This document shows, piece after piece, positions 1 through 6,455 of a stretch of 8,709 nucleotides of DNA (its first letter is position 1; each line of letters begins with the position of its first letter). The DNA comes from Clostridia bacterium (GTDB taxonomy: Bacteria > UBA6262 > WVXT01 > JAUXBS01), in assembly GCA_030619245.1 (NCBI GenBank), contig JAUXBS010000033.1, positions 1 to 8,709 of the forward strand, given 5' to 3'. Made by a program: the position numbers and the translations under genes. The notes below the pieces were generated by a model that worked only from the letters and a program-made list of their open reading frames with translations, did not search any database and was not told the origin of the DNA.

Positions 1-1677
1 CACCGCCTTCTCAGACATCCATTCGGGAGCCGCCCCGGCTATGGGCATATCAGAAATATCCTCTCCAAGCCCGCCTTCCTTTACCATGTTCGTTAAAACC
101 ATGAGTATCCTGCTTATATCAACACAGGAACCCAGGTGCAGGACAGGAGGGATACCCACGGTATCGCATATCTCCTTAAGCCCCTTGCCGCAGTACTTCA
201 ACGCCTTCTCTGAATCAAGCAAGCCGGCTTTGGCATCTGCTATTGCAGAGCAGCCGGTAGTTACAACAATAACGTCGTTTTTCAATAACTCCTTTGCCAT
301 TTCAACATGTCCGAAATCATGTCTTATCTTGGTATTATTACACCCCACTATGGCAGCAGCCCCCCTTAACCTGCCTGATATGATTGCGTCATTTAACGGC
401 CTGTAAGTAGCCCTGTACTTACCGCCGAGTATCGTTGCAATATTCTCGGCAGTGAAACCGGCTACCATATCCGTTGTTTCCTTTGGGATAACAACCCTCT
501 TCCTGTCCCTGTTCTTGAAGTTTTCCACTGCTATTTTAATGATTTTCTTTGCCATGGGCAGCGCCTCTTCCTCGCTGAACTGGAGGTGCTCAACATCTGG
601 GAACTTCGCCTTGGGTGAAGTTGAAATAACCTTTGTATGATAACAACTCGCAACCCGTCCGACAGACGGCATTATACACTGGACATCCACAAGCATCAAC
701 TCCACCGCTCCCGTAGCAATCGCAAGTTCCTGCTGGAGGAAATTCCCCGCGATGGCTATGCCATGCCTCATAAGAATTTCATTGGCAGTACAGCATATTC
801 CCGCCAGGTTTATTCCCTTTGCCCCGTTAGCCTTCGCCAGTTTCAGCAGTTCCGGGTCCTGCGCCGCCGCAACCACCACATCCGACAATGTCGGTTCATG
901 GCCATGAACGATTATGTTAACCTCGTCCTCCTTCAATACTCCAAAATTCACCATTGAACGTACCGGCACCGGACTGCCGAAAAGCACATCAGACAGTTCA
1001 GTGGCAATCATTGAGCCGCCCCAGCCGTCGCCAATGGACGCTCTCAATCCATGCATAATCAAATGTTTCGCGTCATTATCAACCCCTATATGGGTTCTGT
1101 GCATTATCTCAACGATTTCCCTGTCAATACCCCTCGGCATTATCCCGTGTTTCCTCCATATTGCCTTCCTTGCCTCGGGAGCCCTCTGGACGAATTTCAG
1201 TTCACCGTGCTGCTGTCCGAACTCGGCAAACAATGCTTCCGCGACATCCTTTGCTATTTCTTCTTTCTTCCTTCCTTCAACCTTTATACCAAGCTCCACG
1301 GCAAGCGCTTTCAGTTTTTTCTCATCCTTTATCTCATATCCTTTTGTCTTACCCTCGGCAGTAATCAATAAAGTATGGGCAATGTCTCTGCCGTGGTCCG
1401 AGTGCGCGGCAGCGCCGCCCGCAATCATCCTTATCAGGTTCCTGGCCACTATGATATCCGCCGTAGCTCCGCAAACTCCCCTGTCAGGGCCTTCTCCAAA
1501 AGGGTCTATCCTGCACGGGCCCATGGTGCATATCCTGCAGCAAATGCCAAGTTTACCGAAACCGCACTGCGGCTGAAGGGCGTCATAGCGGTCCCAGGCA
1601 GTACTGATATTTTCTTTATCCGTTATTTTCAGCATCTGCTGTGACGCTTTGTCTATACTTCTGTCTTCTGGTTTCAT
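1..1677 (-). CDS. cooS: Anaerobic Ni-Fe carbon monoxide dehydrogenase catalytic subunit, CooS type (partial, C-terminus outside window)
   Basis: This cytoplasmic enzyme interconverts CO and CO2 at a Ni-Fe-S cluster. The frame is open for 559 codons from ATG at 1677 to the left edge. The family is usually about 630-640 residues, so roughly the last 75 are missing, including the region that holds the catalytic Lys. Visible cluster ligands match the known CooS pattern: Cys38 and Cys46 (bridging D cluster); Cys47, Cys50, Cys55 and Cys69 (B cluster, in CCRICTMGPC and the following GVCG); His260 in VHGHEP, Cys295 in GICCTAN, Cys334 in VQCIMP, Cys446 in VGCNNT, Cys476 in TTGCSA and Cys518 in LGSCV (Ni-Fe C cluster). 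The start is fixed by a good GAAGGAG site 6 nt upstream and by normal family spacing to the first Cys. It follows cooC by 12 nt, so it is probably co-transcribed. Whether it is a monofunctional CODH or partners an acetyl-CoA synthase cannot be seen here. Confidence 0.96.
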   Translation of the reverse strand, partial: MKPEDRSIDKASQQMLKITDKENISTAWDRYDALQPQCGFGKLGICCRICTMGPCRIDPFGEGPDRGVCGATADIIVARNLIRMIAGGAAAHSDHGRDIAHTLLITAEGKTKGYEIKDEKKLKALAVELGIKVEGRKKEEIAKDVAEALFAEFGQQHGELKFVQRAPEARKAIWRKHGIMPRGIDREIVEIMHRTHIGVDNDAKHLIMHGLRASIGDGWGGSMIATELSDVLFGSPVPVRSMVNFGVLKEDEVNIIVHGHEPTLSDVVVAAAQDPELLKLAKANGAKGINLAGICCTANEILMRHGIAIAGNFLQQELAIATGAVELMLVDVQCIMPSVGRVASCYHTKVISTSPKAKFPDVEHLQFSEEEALPMAKKIIKIAVENFKNRDRKRVVIPKETTDMVAGFTAENIATILGGKYRATYRPLNDAIISGRLRGAAAIVGCNNTKIRHDFGHVEMAKELLKNDVIVVTTGCSAIADAKAGLLDSEKALKYCGKGLKEICDTVGIPPVLHLGSCVDISRILMVLTNMVKEGGLGEDISDMPIAGAAPEWMSEKAV

Positions 1678-1683
1678 TCTATT

Positions 1684-1690
1684 CTCCTTC
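1684..1690 (-). promoter_or_regulatory. Ribosome binding site of cooS
   Basis: The minus strand reads GAAGGAG and lies 6 nt before the cooS ATG at 1677. Its first base is the last base of the cooC TAG stop, so translation of the two genes may be coupled. It is among the best ribosome binding sites in the window. Confidence 0.7.
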
Positions 1691-2418
1691 TAAATTTTAT
1701 TTTCTATATTTCTTATAAGAGTTTTAAACATACCTATTTTATCATTGCTGATTTTATCCACTAATTTTTTATTATACTCAATAAATCCTAATATGTCAAT
1801 TTTCCCAATATTTTTTTCTATTGAATCCTTATCAGCGCTGCTTTGTATTTTATTCGCTACCGCGAATATTTTTTTTATTTTCAAATCACCCGCAAGTTTC
1901 TTTATCCTTAACGCTGTTTCAATGCTCCTTAAGCCGGGTTCTACGACTATAATCAGGGCATCCACGCTTCCCGACGTCCCCCTCCCGAGGTGTTCCACGC
2001 CCGCCTCCATGTCCATTATCAGCGTTTCCTCCCTGCCTATAATAAGATGTGTCATCAATGCCTTTAAAAGAGAATTCTCAGGGCAGTAACAGCCGGTCCC
2101 CGCCTTCTTTATACTGCCCATCACCAGCAGTTTTATGCCTTTCTGCTCCACACAGTACTTATCCGGAATATCATCCACTTTTGGATTCAGCTTGAAAAAT
2201 CCGCCCTTTTCGCCCGCTCGCTCTTCAATTAACTCCTTCATCTCCGAAACTGGCGTTATTTTACCGGGAGCGCTGAATTCCAGCGTTGCGGCAAGGTTTG
2301 AATCAGGGTCAGCGTCAATGCCTATAACCTTCTTATTTTCACTGGCGAGCGCAAGCAGAAGGCCCGCGCAGAGCGTTGTCTTTCCAACCCCTCCCTTGCC
2401 TGAAACCGCTATCTTCAT
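1690..2418 (-). CDS. cooC: CODH nickel-insertion accessory ATPase CooC
   Basis: CooC is a cytoplasmic MinD/SIMIBI-class ATPase. It dimerises, binds a metal ion, and uses ATP to help load nickel into the CODH active site. The 242-residue protein begins with the deviant P-loop SGKGGVGKTT (residues 6-15, signature Lys8 and Walker Lys13). It continues with a switch I Asp region IDADPDSN (34-41), the diagnostic metal-binding Cys-X-Cys GCYCPEN (Cys110 and Cys112), and the switch II/Walker B segment MDMEAGVEHLGRGT (135-148). The CxC plus the EAGVEHLGRGT segment separates CooC from other MinD-like ATPases such as NifH or ParA. The length fits the family (about 250). The ATG overlaps the stop of the upstream methyltransferase gene in an ATGA arrangement, with a GGCGG-rich site just before it. 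cooS follows after 12 nt, the usual pairing of maturase and target. Confidence 0.95.
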   Translation of the reverse strand: MKIAVSGKGGVGKTTLCAGLLLALASENKKVIGIDADPDSNLAATLEFSAPGKITPVSEMKELIEERAGEKGGFFKLNPKVDDIPDKYCVEQKGIKLLVMGSIKKAGTGCYCPENSLLKALMTHLIIGREETLIMDMEAGVEHLGRGTSGSVDALIIVVEPGLRSIETALRIKKLAGDLKIKKIFAVANKIQSSADKDSIEKNIGKIDILGFIEYNKKLVDKISNDKIGMFKTLIRNIENKI

Positions 2419-3467
2419 TTCGCCGCCTTCTTCCGCAATTCTTCGGATACTTCCCTGTTTATACGCATCACTTTCTCTGCCGTTTCAACCTCCATACTGC
2501 CCACCCCGCAGCTTGGAGTTATCAGGCATTGTTTCAGTAATTGCCCTTCTGTAATTCCTTTACCGGAGAACATATTCAGCCCTTCCTTAAACCTTTTTAT
2601 GAGGTTCTCGGCAGTCTCGTTTTTTATATCTTCAGAGCTTGGGACTATACCCCAGGCAAGGCACTTCCCATTGTTCAAGTATTCCTTTAACTTTTCAGGA
2701 TAGAGTGTCATGGATTCCATGTAATTATAGGCATCGAAACTTATAATATCAATATCCGTATCCATGAGTATTGACCAGTCTGTATTGCCGCAGCAGTGAA
2801 TACCCGCTATGGCCTTCTCTGAGTGGATTGCCTCTATAACCTCATTCAGGTACTTTACCACATCCTCCCTGCTCAAGGATACAAAAGATGAGCCAAAAGA
2901 GGTAAGGTAAGGCTCATCAATAAATAATATCACACTTGAAACCCCGGTTTCCTTCACCAGTTTCCTTATCTGCCACCTTGCTTTCATGGCGCAGGTTTTT
3001 ACAACAACGTCGCCAAGCTGGTCATTGTACAGTATTGCTTTATTGTCCTGGTCCGTTACGGTCAAGCCGAAGCTTACAGGCCCTGTCACCTGTCCCTTTA
3101 TATACTTGATGCCTGAATTCCTTCCTGAGGACTTCATTTCTTCCATCAGGCCGTAAAGGCCTGCGGAATGGTCCGGATTTATGGCAAACCATTCCACGTC
3201 ATCAGCTATTATCTTCCCGTAGAACTTCTCGAGCTCAGCGGTTATATCAACATCCGTTTTAAACCATCCCTTTTTCTTTGCCTCGTCAATGACAAGGCAG
3301 GGCATGTTCTCGCTGTATTGAACGTACATGTTCTCCTTAAAACTTATTTTAGGCAGCTGCGGCCAGACAGGTATCTCCGGCAGTAAATCAAGGACCAGAC
3401 GGCAGGCCTTTTTTACGTCAACGTGCGGTAAACTGCTGATTGAGGTTGCAAGACAATTAAATTCCAT
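2415..3467 (-). CDS. Core MetE-like / uroporphyrinogen-decarboxylase-fold zinc methyltransferase
   Basis: A 350-residue TIM-barrel methyltransferase of the UROD/MetE_C superfamily. It resembles a lone catalytic domain of cobalamin-independent methionine synthase without the MetE N-terminal half. Visible marks are ATSISSLPHVD (7-17), PEIPVWPQLPK (30-40), GQVTGPVSF (125-133), FIDEPYL (182-188; MetE has a comparable DEP motif in the homocysteine site), HCCGN (His224, Cys226) and TPSCGVGS (Cys320). His-X-Cys plus the late Cys fit the zinc site that activates a thiol in MetE and in MtaA-type methyltransferases. The fourth MetE ligand (Glu) seems to be Asp in SFDAY (244-247). The ATG at 3467 is preferred over one at 3551 because it has a GGGAAGG site 6 nt upstream and removes 28 residues that only overlap the preceding gene. 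Next to cooC/cooS, a corrinoid methyl donor is plausible. Methionine synthesis is an inference; a methylcobamide:thiol methyltransferase is the alternative. Confidence 0.82.
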   Translation of the reverse strand: MEFNCLATSISSLPHVDVKKACRLVLDLLPEIPVWPQLPKISFKENMYVQYSENMPCLVIDEAKKKGWFKTDVDITAELEKFYGKIIADDVEWFAINPDHSAGLYGLMEEMKSSGRNSGIKYIKGQVTGPVSFGLTVTDQDNKAILYNDQLGDVVVKTCAMKARWQIRKLVKETGVSSVILFIDEPYLTSFGSSFVSLSREDVVKYLNEVIEAIHSEKAIAGIHCCGNTDWSILMDTDIDIISFDAYNYMESMTLYPEKLKEYLNNGKCLAWGIVPSSEDIKNETAENLIKRFKEGLNMFSGKGITEGQLLKQCLITPSCGVGSMEVETAEKVMRINREVSEELRKKAAK

Positions 3468-3473
3468 AAAACA

Positions 3474-3480
3474 CCTTCCC
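3474..3480 (-). promoter_or_regulatory. Ribosome binding site deciding the start of the MetE-like gene
   Basis: The minus strand reads GGGAAGG, 6 nt before ATG 3467, in the short gap after the phosphomannose isomerase stop. It supports the internal Met over the longer reading frame that begins at 3551. Confidence 0.65.
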
Positions 3481-3484
3481 TGTT

Positions 3485-4462
3485 TTAAGACCTTGCTCCG
3501 CTTATTAGTATCGTAACGGATTCTGCCGGGACAACTGTAAATTCCTTGCATACTGCCGGCACGAGTACTGATTCACCTTTTTTGCAGTCAAGGGTAAAAT
3601 CACCGCATTTTAACTTAAAGGAACCTTCTATGCCGCTTATTGCCTTGAAGTTGCCTTCACAGTTTATGGCTTTTTCCTCTTTTATTTCATGTTCTTCAAT
3701 GAAAAAGAACTCGCAGTCAACCAATCCGGCATGCCTGTTATTCCCTTCATCAATCCATTCCTTCTTTGCCGGTTTTGGCTCGTAGTCATCAAAATTTATT
3801 ACATCCATTGCCTCTTTAATATGAGTAGGCCTTGGCTTGCTGTCAAACCCAAGCCGTCCCCAGTCGTACAACCTGAAGGTAGTATCGGAATTTTGTTGTA
3901 TCTCGTTTATCACGATATTCTTCATTAAAGCGTGGATTCTACCCGAAGGCAGGAATATCAGGTCCCCTTTTTTTACTTCCAGCTCATGCATGCACTTCTC
4001 AATGGCTCCCTCGTTCACCGCTTTCTTAAACACTTCTTTGGTCGTCCCGTCCTTCAGTCCCGCTATCAGTTTCGCTCCCGGTTCCGCATACATGACATAC
4101 CATGCCTCTGTCTTCCCATACTCGCCCGGCTTGTACTTGTTTGCGTATTCATCGTCAGGATGGACCTGCACCGACAGGTCGTCATTTGGCCCTATGAACT
4201 TATATAGAAGCGGAAACTTCCTGTACTCATGATTACCGAATAATTCTCTGCCATGATTCTTCATCAGCCAGCGCAGGGTTTTCCCGGCATATTCCCCGTT
4301 GCTTATTATTGATACGTCATCGTCATGGTCGGATATTTCCCAACTCTCACCTATCTTTTTGGAAGTTTCATAATCCTTGCCGAGGGATTCCTTCAGCTTA
4401 AGCCCTCCCCAGATAAATTCTTTGTATATGGGATGTAATTTCAAAGGATATAAGATGGGCAA
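3485..4462 (-). CDS. manA: Mannose-6-phosphate isomerase, type I (cupin, zinc-dependent)
   Basis: This cytosolic enzyme interconverts mannose 6-phosphate and fructose 6-phosphate. The 325-residue cupin protein resembles the shorter bacterial type I form. The N-terminus has the family block FIWGGLKLKESLG (16-28), then the segment GESWEISDH (38-46). Zinc ligands are Gln99 and His101 in SVQVHPDD, Glu119 in KTEAWYV and His177 in SGRIHAL. The catalytic Arg is probably Arg197 in SDTTFRLYDWGR. A weaker second cupin domain fills about 250-325. The start appears to be TTG at 4462. No ATG or GTG exists between the upstream in-frame stop and the conserved N-terminus, and AAGAAAGG sits only about 1 nt before the TTG, an unusually short spacing, so the start is uncertain. 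It heads the CODH-side operon but fits the mannoside genes across the divergent promoter better by function. Some relatives are annotated only as class I mannose-6-phosphate isomerase. Confidence 0.92.
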   Translation of the reverse strand: MPILYPLKLHPIYKEFIWGGLKLKESLGKDYETSKKIGESWEISDHDDDVSIISNGEYAGKTLRWLMKNHGRELFGNHEYRKFPLLYKFIGPNDDLSVQVHPDDEYANKYKPGEYGKTEAWYVMYAEPGAKLIAGLKDGTTKEVFKKAVNEGAIEKCMHELEVKKGDLIFLPSGRIHALMKNIVINEIQQNSDTTFRLYDWGRLGFDSKPRPTHIKEAMDVINFDDYEPKPAKKEWIDEGNNRHAGLVDCEFFFIEEHEIKEEKAINCEGNFKAISGIEGSFKLKCGDFTLDCKKGESVLVPAVCKEFTVVPAESVTILISGARS

Positions 4463-4495
4463 ACCTTTCTTAATTGCTATTTTTACAGATTTTAA

Positions 4496-4524
4496 TTGAT
4501 TTTTTGTGAAAAGACAAATATAAT
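4496..4524 (+). promoter_or_regulatory. Sigma-70-like promoter for the glycosyltransferase-GH130 operon
   Basis: TTGATT at 4496-4501 and a perfect TATAAT at 4519-4524 are separated by 17 nt, the ideal spacing. Transcription would start near 4531 and give a leader of about 56 nt before the ATG at 4587. Confidence 0.6.
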
Positions 4525-4538
4525 GTTAAGGTAATTTT

Positions 4539-4567
4539 ATTATACTACAAGTTTAATTTAAATACAA
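4539..4567 (-). promoter_or_regulatory. Sigma-70-like promoter for the isomerase-CODH operon
   Basis: On the minus strand, TTGTAT (4567-4562) and a perfect TATAAT (4544-4539) are separated by 17 nt. The -35 matches the consensus at only three positions, so the -10 carries most of the support. The start would be near 4531, giving about a 70-nt leader before the TTG at 4462. Confidence 0.45.
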
Positions 4568-4575
4568 GAAATAAA

Positions 4576-4580
4576 AAGGA
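4576..4580 (+). promoter_or_regulatory. Ribosome binding site of the glycosyltransferase
   Basis: AAGGA lies 6 nt before the ATG at 4587 and supports that start. Confidence 0.55.
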
Positions 4581-4586
4581 TTAGAA

Positions 4587-5633
4587 ATGAAAATATGCAT
4601 AATGACTGCGTGGAACCTTGATTCGGGGCCTTTTATACACGCAAGCGCAATTGTCAGGGAATTAATAAAAATGGGGCATAAAGTAACCATCCTTTCCTTT
4701 ATGAAAGAAAGCTTCCACGGAACCGCTTTCATAGGCAGGGATGAACCCTTTGTCAAAAGGTGTTTTTCCACCTGTAATGCAGAACCGAATATACTTGATA
4801 TAGAACCAATAATAGAAGATGACTATGACGTATTCATGGTTGAAGACCTTGGAATGATGCCCATGGATTTGCTTTACAAAGTATTCCCTGTTATCAAGAG
4901 AAAAGCTGTAACCATAAACATGGTACATGACAAGAAACCATCATTCAAACATTCCTACTATCAATTCAAGTGGGACGCGGTAGTATGCGTTGATAAACGT
5001 TTCCGGGACTTTCTTAAGAAGATATATCCTCCTGATACCATACACATAATCCCCCATCCGATAAACGCCCTTAAGAAAGGCGATAAAGCCAGGGCCAGGA
5101 AGAAAATGAAACTCCCCCCGGACAAAAAAATACTCTTCACCTTTGGACAGAGGCTAAGGTTTTTTAAAGAAATACTCCCTGCAATCAAAAGAATCCCGAA
5201 GAAGTACCCGCTTGCGGTTCTTGTGGTTTCAAACAAGGATACCGGTTACCTCAAAAATATTAAGAATCCGGAAATAATACTTCACGAAAAAAGGCCCGGG
5301 CTTGCCGCCATATACGACTACCTTCACGCTTCAGACGCTCTTATACTTCACAGGCAGGGCCTTGGCGGGGCAGTATATTCCAGTTCCACCTTCCATTGCC
5401 TGGGCGCAGGGTGCCCCATAGTGGCTTCCGACGTTGACCTGTTTTATCCGTTCAGAAAAGAAGTATTCAAGTACAGGAACCAGGCGCAGTTCAGGAAAAA
5501 CATCATTGATATATTCGAAGAAACACCTCCATACATATCAACGATGAAGGCAGCAGAAAAACTCATAAATAAAAATTCACCGGAGCTGATTACAAAACAA
5601 TTTTTAGAACTGTTTAAATCACTTAAGAAATAA
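4587..5633 (+). CDS. Glycosyltransferase, GT-B fold, GT4-like
   Basis: The 348-residue soluble protein has the two-Rossmann-domain layout of GT-B enzymes and no signal peptide or membrane segment. The N-terminal acceptor domain opens with MKICIMTAWNLDSGPFIHAS and the helix IVRELIKMGHKVTILSF (22-38), typical of GT4 proteins, and includes VEDLGMMPM (85-93) and INMVHD (110-115). The hinge is around 156-178. The C-terminal nucleotide-sugar domain starts at ILFTFGQRLRFF (182-193) and includes HASDALILHRQG (247-258) and FHCLGAGCPIVASD (269-282), equivalent to the GT4 'EAmacG.PVvas' block. The Glu normally found at the start of that block is absent, so the EX7E motif is degenerate. Donor and acceptor are therefore unknown. 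It is first in a four-gene plus-strand operon with a phosphoesterase and two GH130 enzymes, which suggests a mannose-containing glycoside, but that is inference from context. Confidence 0.82.
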   Translation: MKICIMTAWNLDSGPFIHASAIVRELIKMGHKVTILSFMKESFHGTAFIGRDEPFVKRCFSTCNAEPNILDIEPIIEDDYDVFMVEDLGMMPMDLLYKVFPVIKRKAVTINMVHDKKPSFKHSYYQFKWDAVVCVDKRFRDFLKKIYPPDTIHIIPHPINALKKGDKARARKKMKLPPDKKILFTFGQRLRFFKEILPAIKRIPKKYPLAVLVVSNKDTGYLKNIKNPEIILHEKRPGLAAIYDYLHASDALILHRQGLGGAVYSSSTFHCLGAGCPIVASDVDLFYPFRKEVFKYRNQAQFRKNIIDIFEETPPYISTMKAAEKLINKNSPELITKQFLELFKSLKK

Positions 5634-5639
5634 CACAAA

Positions 5640-6455
5640 ATGAAATTACTGTATTTTGCGGACCTGCATGGGGATTATCCCCGTTGTGAATATTCCCTGG
5701 AACTTATCAAAAAGCATAAACCCGATATTGTGGTTAATGGCGGCGACCTCCTTTCTATAAACGGCGAACCCTTCATTGAACAGCCGAAATTCATCAAATG
5801 GTTCGGGAAGCAACTTGAGGCCTCCGGCATTAACATCCCTTACCTCTTCATACCGGGGAACGATGACCTGAAAGCGCACCTGCCGCTGCTCAATGAAATT
5901 GAAAACAAAAAACTTATTATCAATATATCCGGCAAAAAGACAAGAATCGGGGATTATGAATTCATCGGTTACAGCTATATCCCGGACTTCTCTTACATGT
6001 TAAAGGACTGGAGGAAACTTGACGATAAGAACAATAACAAGCTCAGGCAGGAAGTTCAGCCGGTTATTTCAGCTCCCGGCGGTTACAAACCAATTGATAA
6101 CCTGGAAGAATTCATGCGCAATCAGCCTACTATAAAACAGGACCTGGATAGACTGCCTGCACCGTCTGATTATTCAAAGACGGTTTACGTAATGCATTGC
6201 CCGCCTGCCGGTACGGACCTGGACCTGGCGACTGACGGCACTCATGCCGGAAGCAGGGCCATACATAAATTCATTGATAATAAACAACCGTTACTTACCC
6301 TGCACGGTCACATACATGAGAGCCCCCTTATCACCGGCAAACATTGCATCAGGATAAACAATACTGTATCCATGCATTCAGGACAGCAGGCCTTCCTGTT
6401 ATTTGACCTTGAAGCCATAGAAGACAGCTTGGAGGTAATCCCTTACAATGTTTAA
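5640..6455 (+). CDS. Calcineurin-like metallophosphoesterase
   Basis: The 271-residue protein hydrolyses a phosphate ester with a two-metal centre, judging by its family; the substrate is unknown. Motifs occur in order: DLHGD (Asp8, His10), NGGDLL (Asp36), GNDD (Asn74), VMHCPP (His186) and LHGHIHE (His224, His226). These are the metal ligands of the Icc-like calcineurin family. The usual GNH[D/E] motif is GNDD here, so the general-acid His is replaced by Asp75; some Icc-related subgroups also lack it. An insert rich in charged residues (about 120-180) lies between the third and fourth motifs and may shape the substrate pocket. There is no signal peptide, so it should act in the cytosol. It follows the glycosyltransferase by 6 nt without a strong ribosome binding site and overlaps the next gene by 8 nt, so translation is probably coupled. 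A sugar-phosphate or glycosyl-phosphate phosphatase role fits the context but is unproven. Confidence 0.87.
   Translation: MKLLYFADLHGDYPRCEYSLELIKKHKPDIVVNGGDLLSINGEPFIEQPKFIKWFGKQLEASGINIPYLFIPGNDDLKAHLPLLNEIENKKLIINISGKKTRIGDYEFIGYSYIPDFSYMLKDWRKLDDKNNNKLRQEVQPVISAPGGYKPIDNLEEFMRNQPTIKQDLDRLPAPSDYSKTVYVMHCPPAGTDLDLATDGTHAGSRAIHKFIDNKQPLLTLHGHIHESPLITGKHCIRINNTVSMHSGQQAFLLFDLEAIEDSLEVIPYNV
6431..6436 (+). promoter_or_regulatory. Ribosome binding site of GH130 copy 1, inside the phosphoesterase gene
   Basis: GGAGGT is the strongest ribosome binding site in this operon. It lies 11 nt before the ATG at 6448 and inside the 3' end of the phosphoesterase gene. It supports the start that overlaps that gene by 8 nt. 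Confidence 0.6.

Larger units (their letters stand above)
4463..4586. other. Divergent intergenic promoter region
   Basis: This 124-nt, strongly AT-rich spacer lies between the leftward isomerase operon and the rightward glycosyltransferase operon. It holds one sigma-70-like promoter candidate per strand. The two -10 boxes are about 15 nt apart, so polymerase binding on the two sides could interfere or be co-regulated by one protein. I see no clear operator palindrome or riboswitch fold. Confidence 0.6.

Noticed and set aside
914..1576. 220-codon plus-strand open frame opposite cooS
   Set aside because: It is antisense to strongly conserved CooS sequence with all metal-ligand cysteines. Its translation is Ser/Phe/Pro-rich with no family resemblance, so it is a shadow frame.
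2135..2554. 139-codon plus-strand open frame opposite cooC and the methyltransferase
   Set aside because: It is antisense to CooC, which has a P-loop and CxC motif, and has no recognisable domain.
2415..3467. True uroporphyrinogen decarboxylase (HemE) assignment
   Set aside because: The His-X-Cys...Cys zinc ligands and the DEP motif point to MetE/MtaA-type methyl transfer rather than to HemE.
3468..3551. 28-residue N-terminal extension of the MetE-like protein
   Set aside because: It lies mostly within the isomerase gene, has no family similarity, and the downstream ATG at 3467 has a good ribosome binding site.
4541..4546. Second plus-strand -10-like TATACT
   Set aside because: No suitable -35 lies 16-18 nt upstream, and the TTGATT-TATAAT pair next to it is much better.
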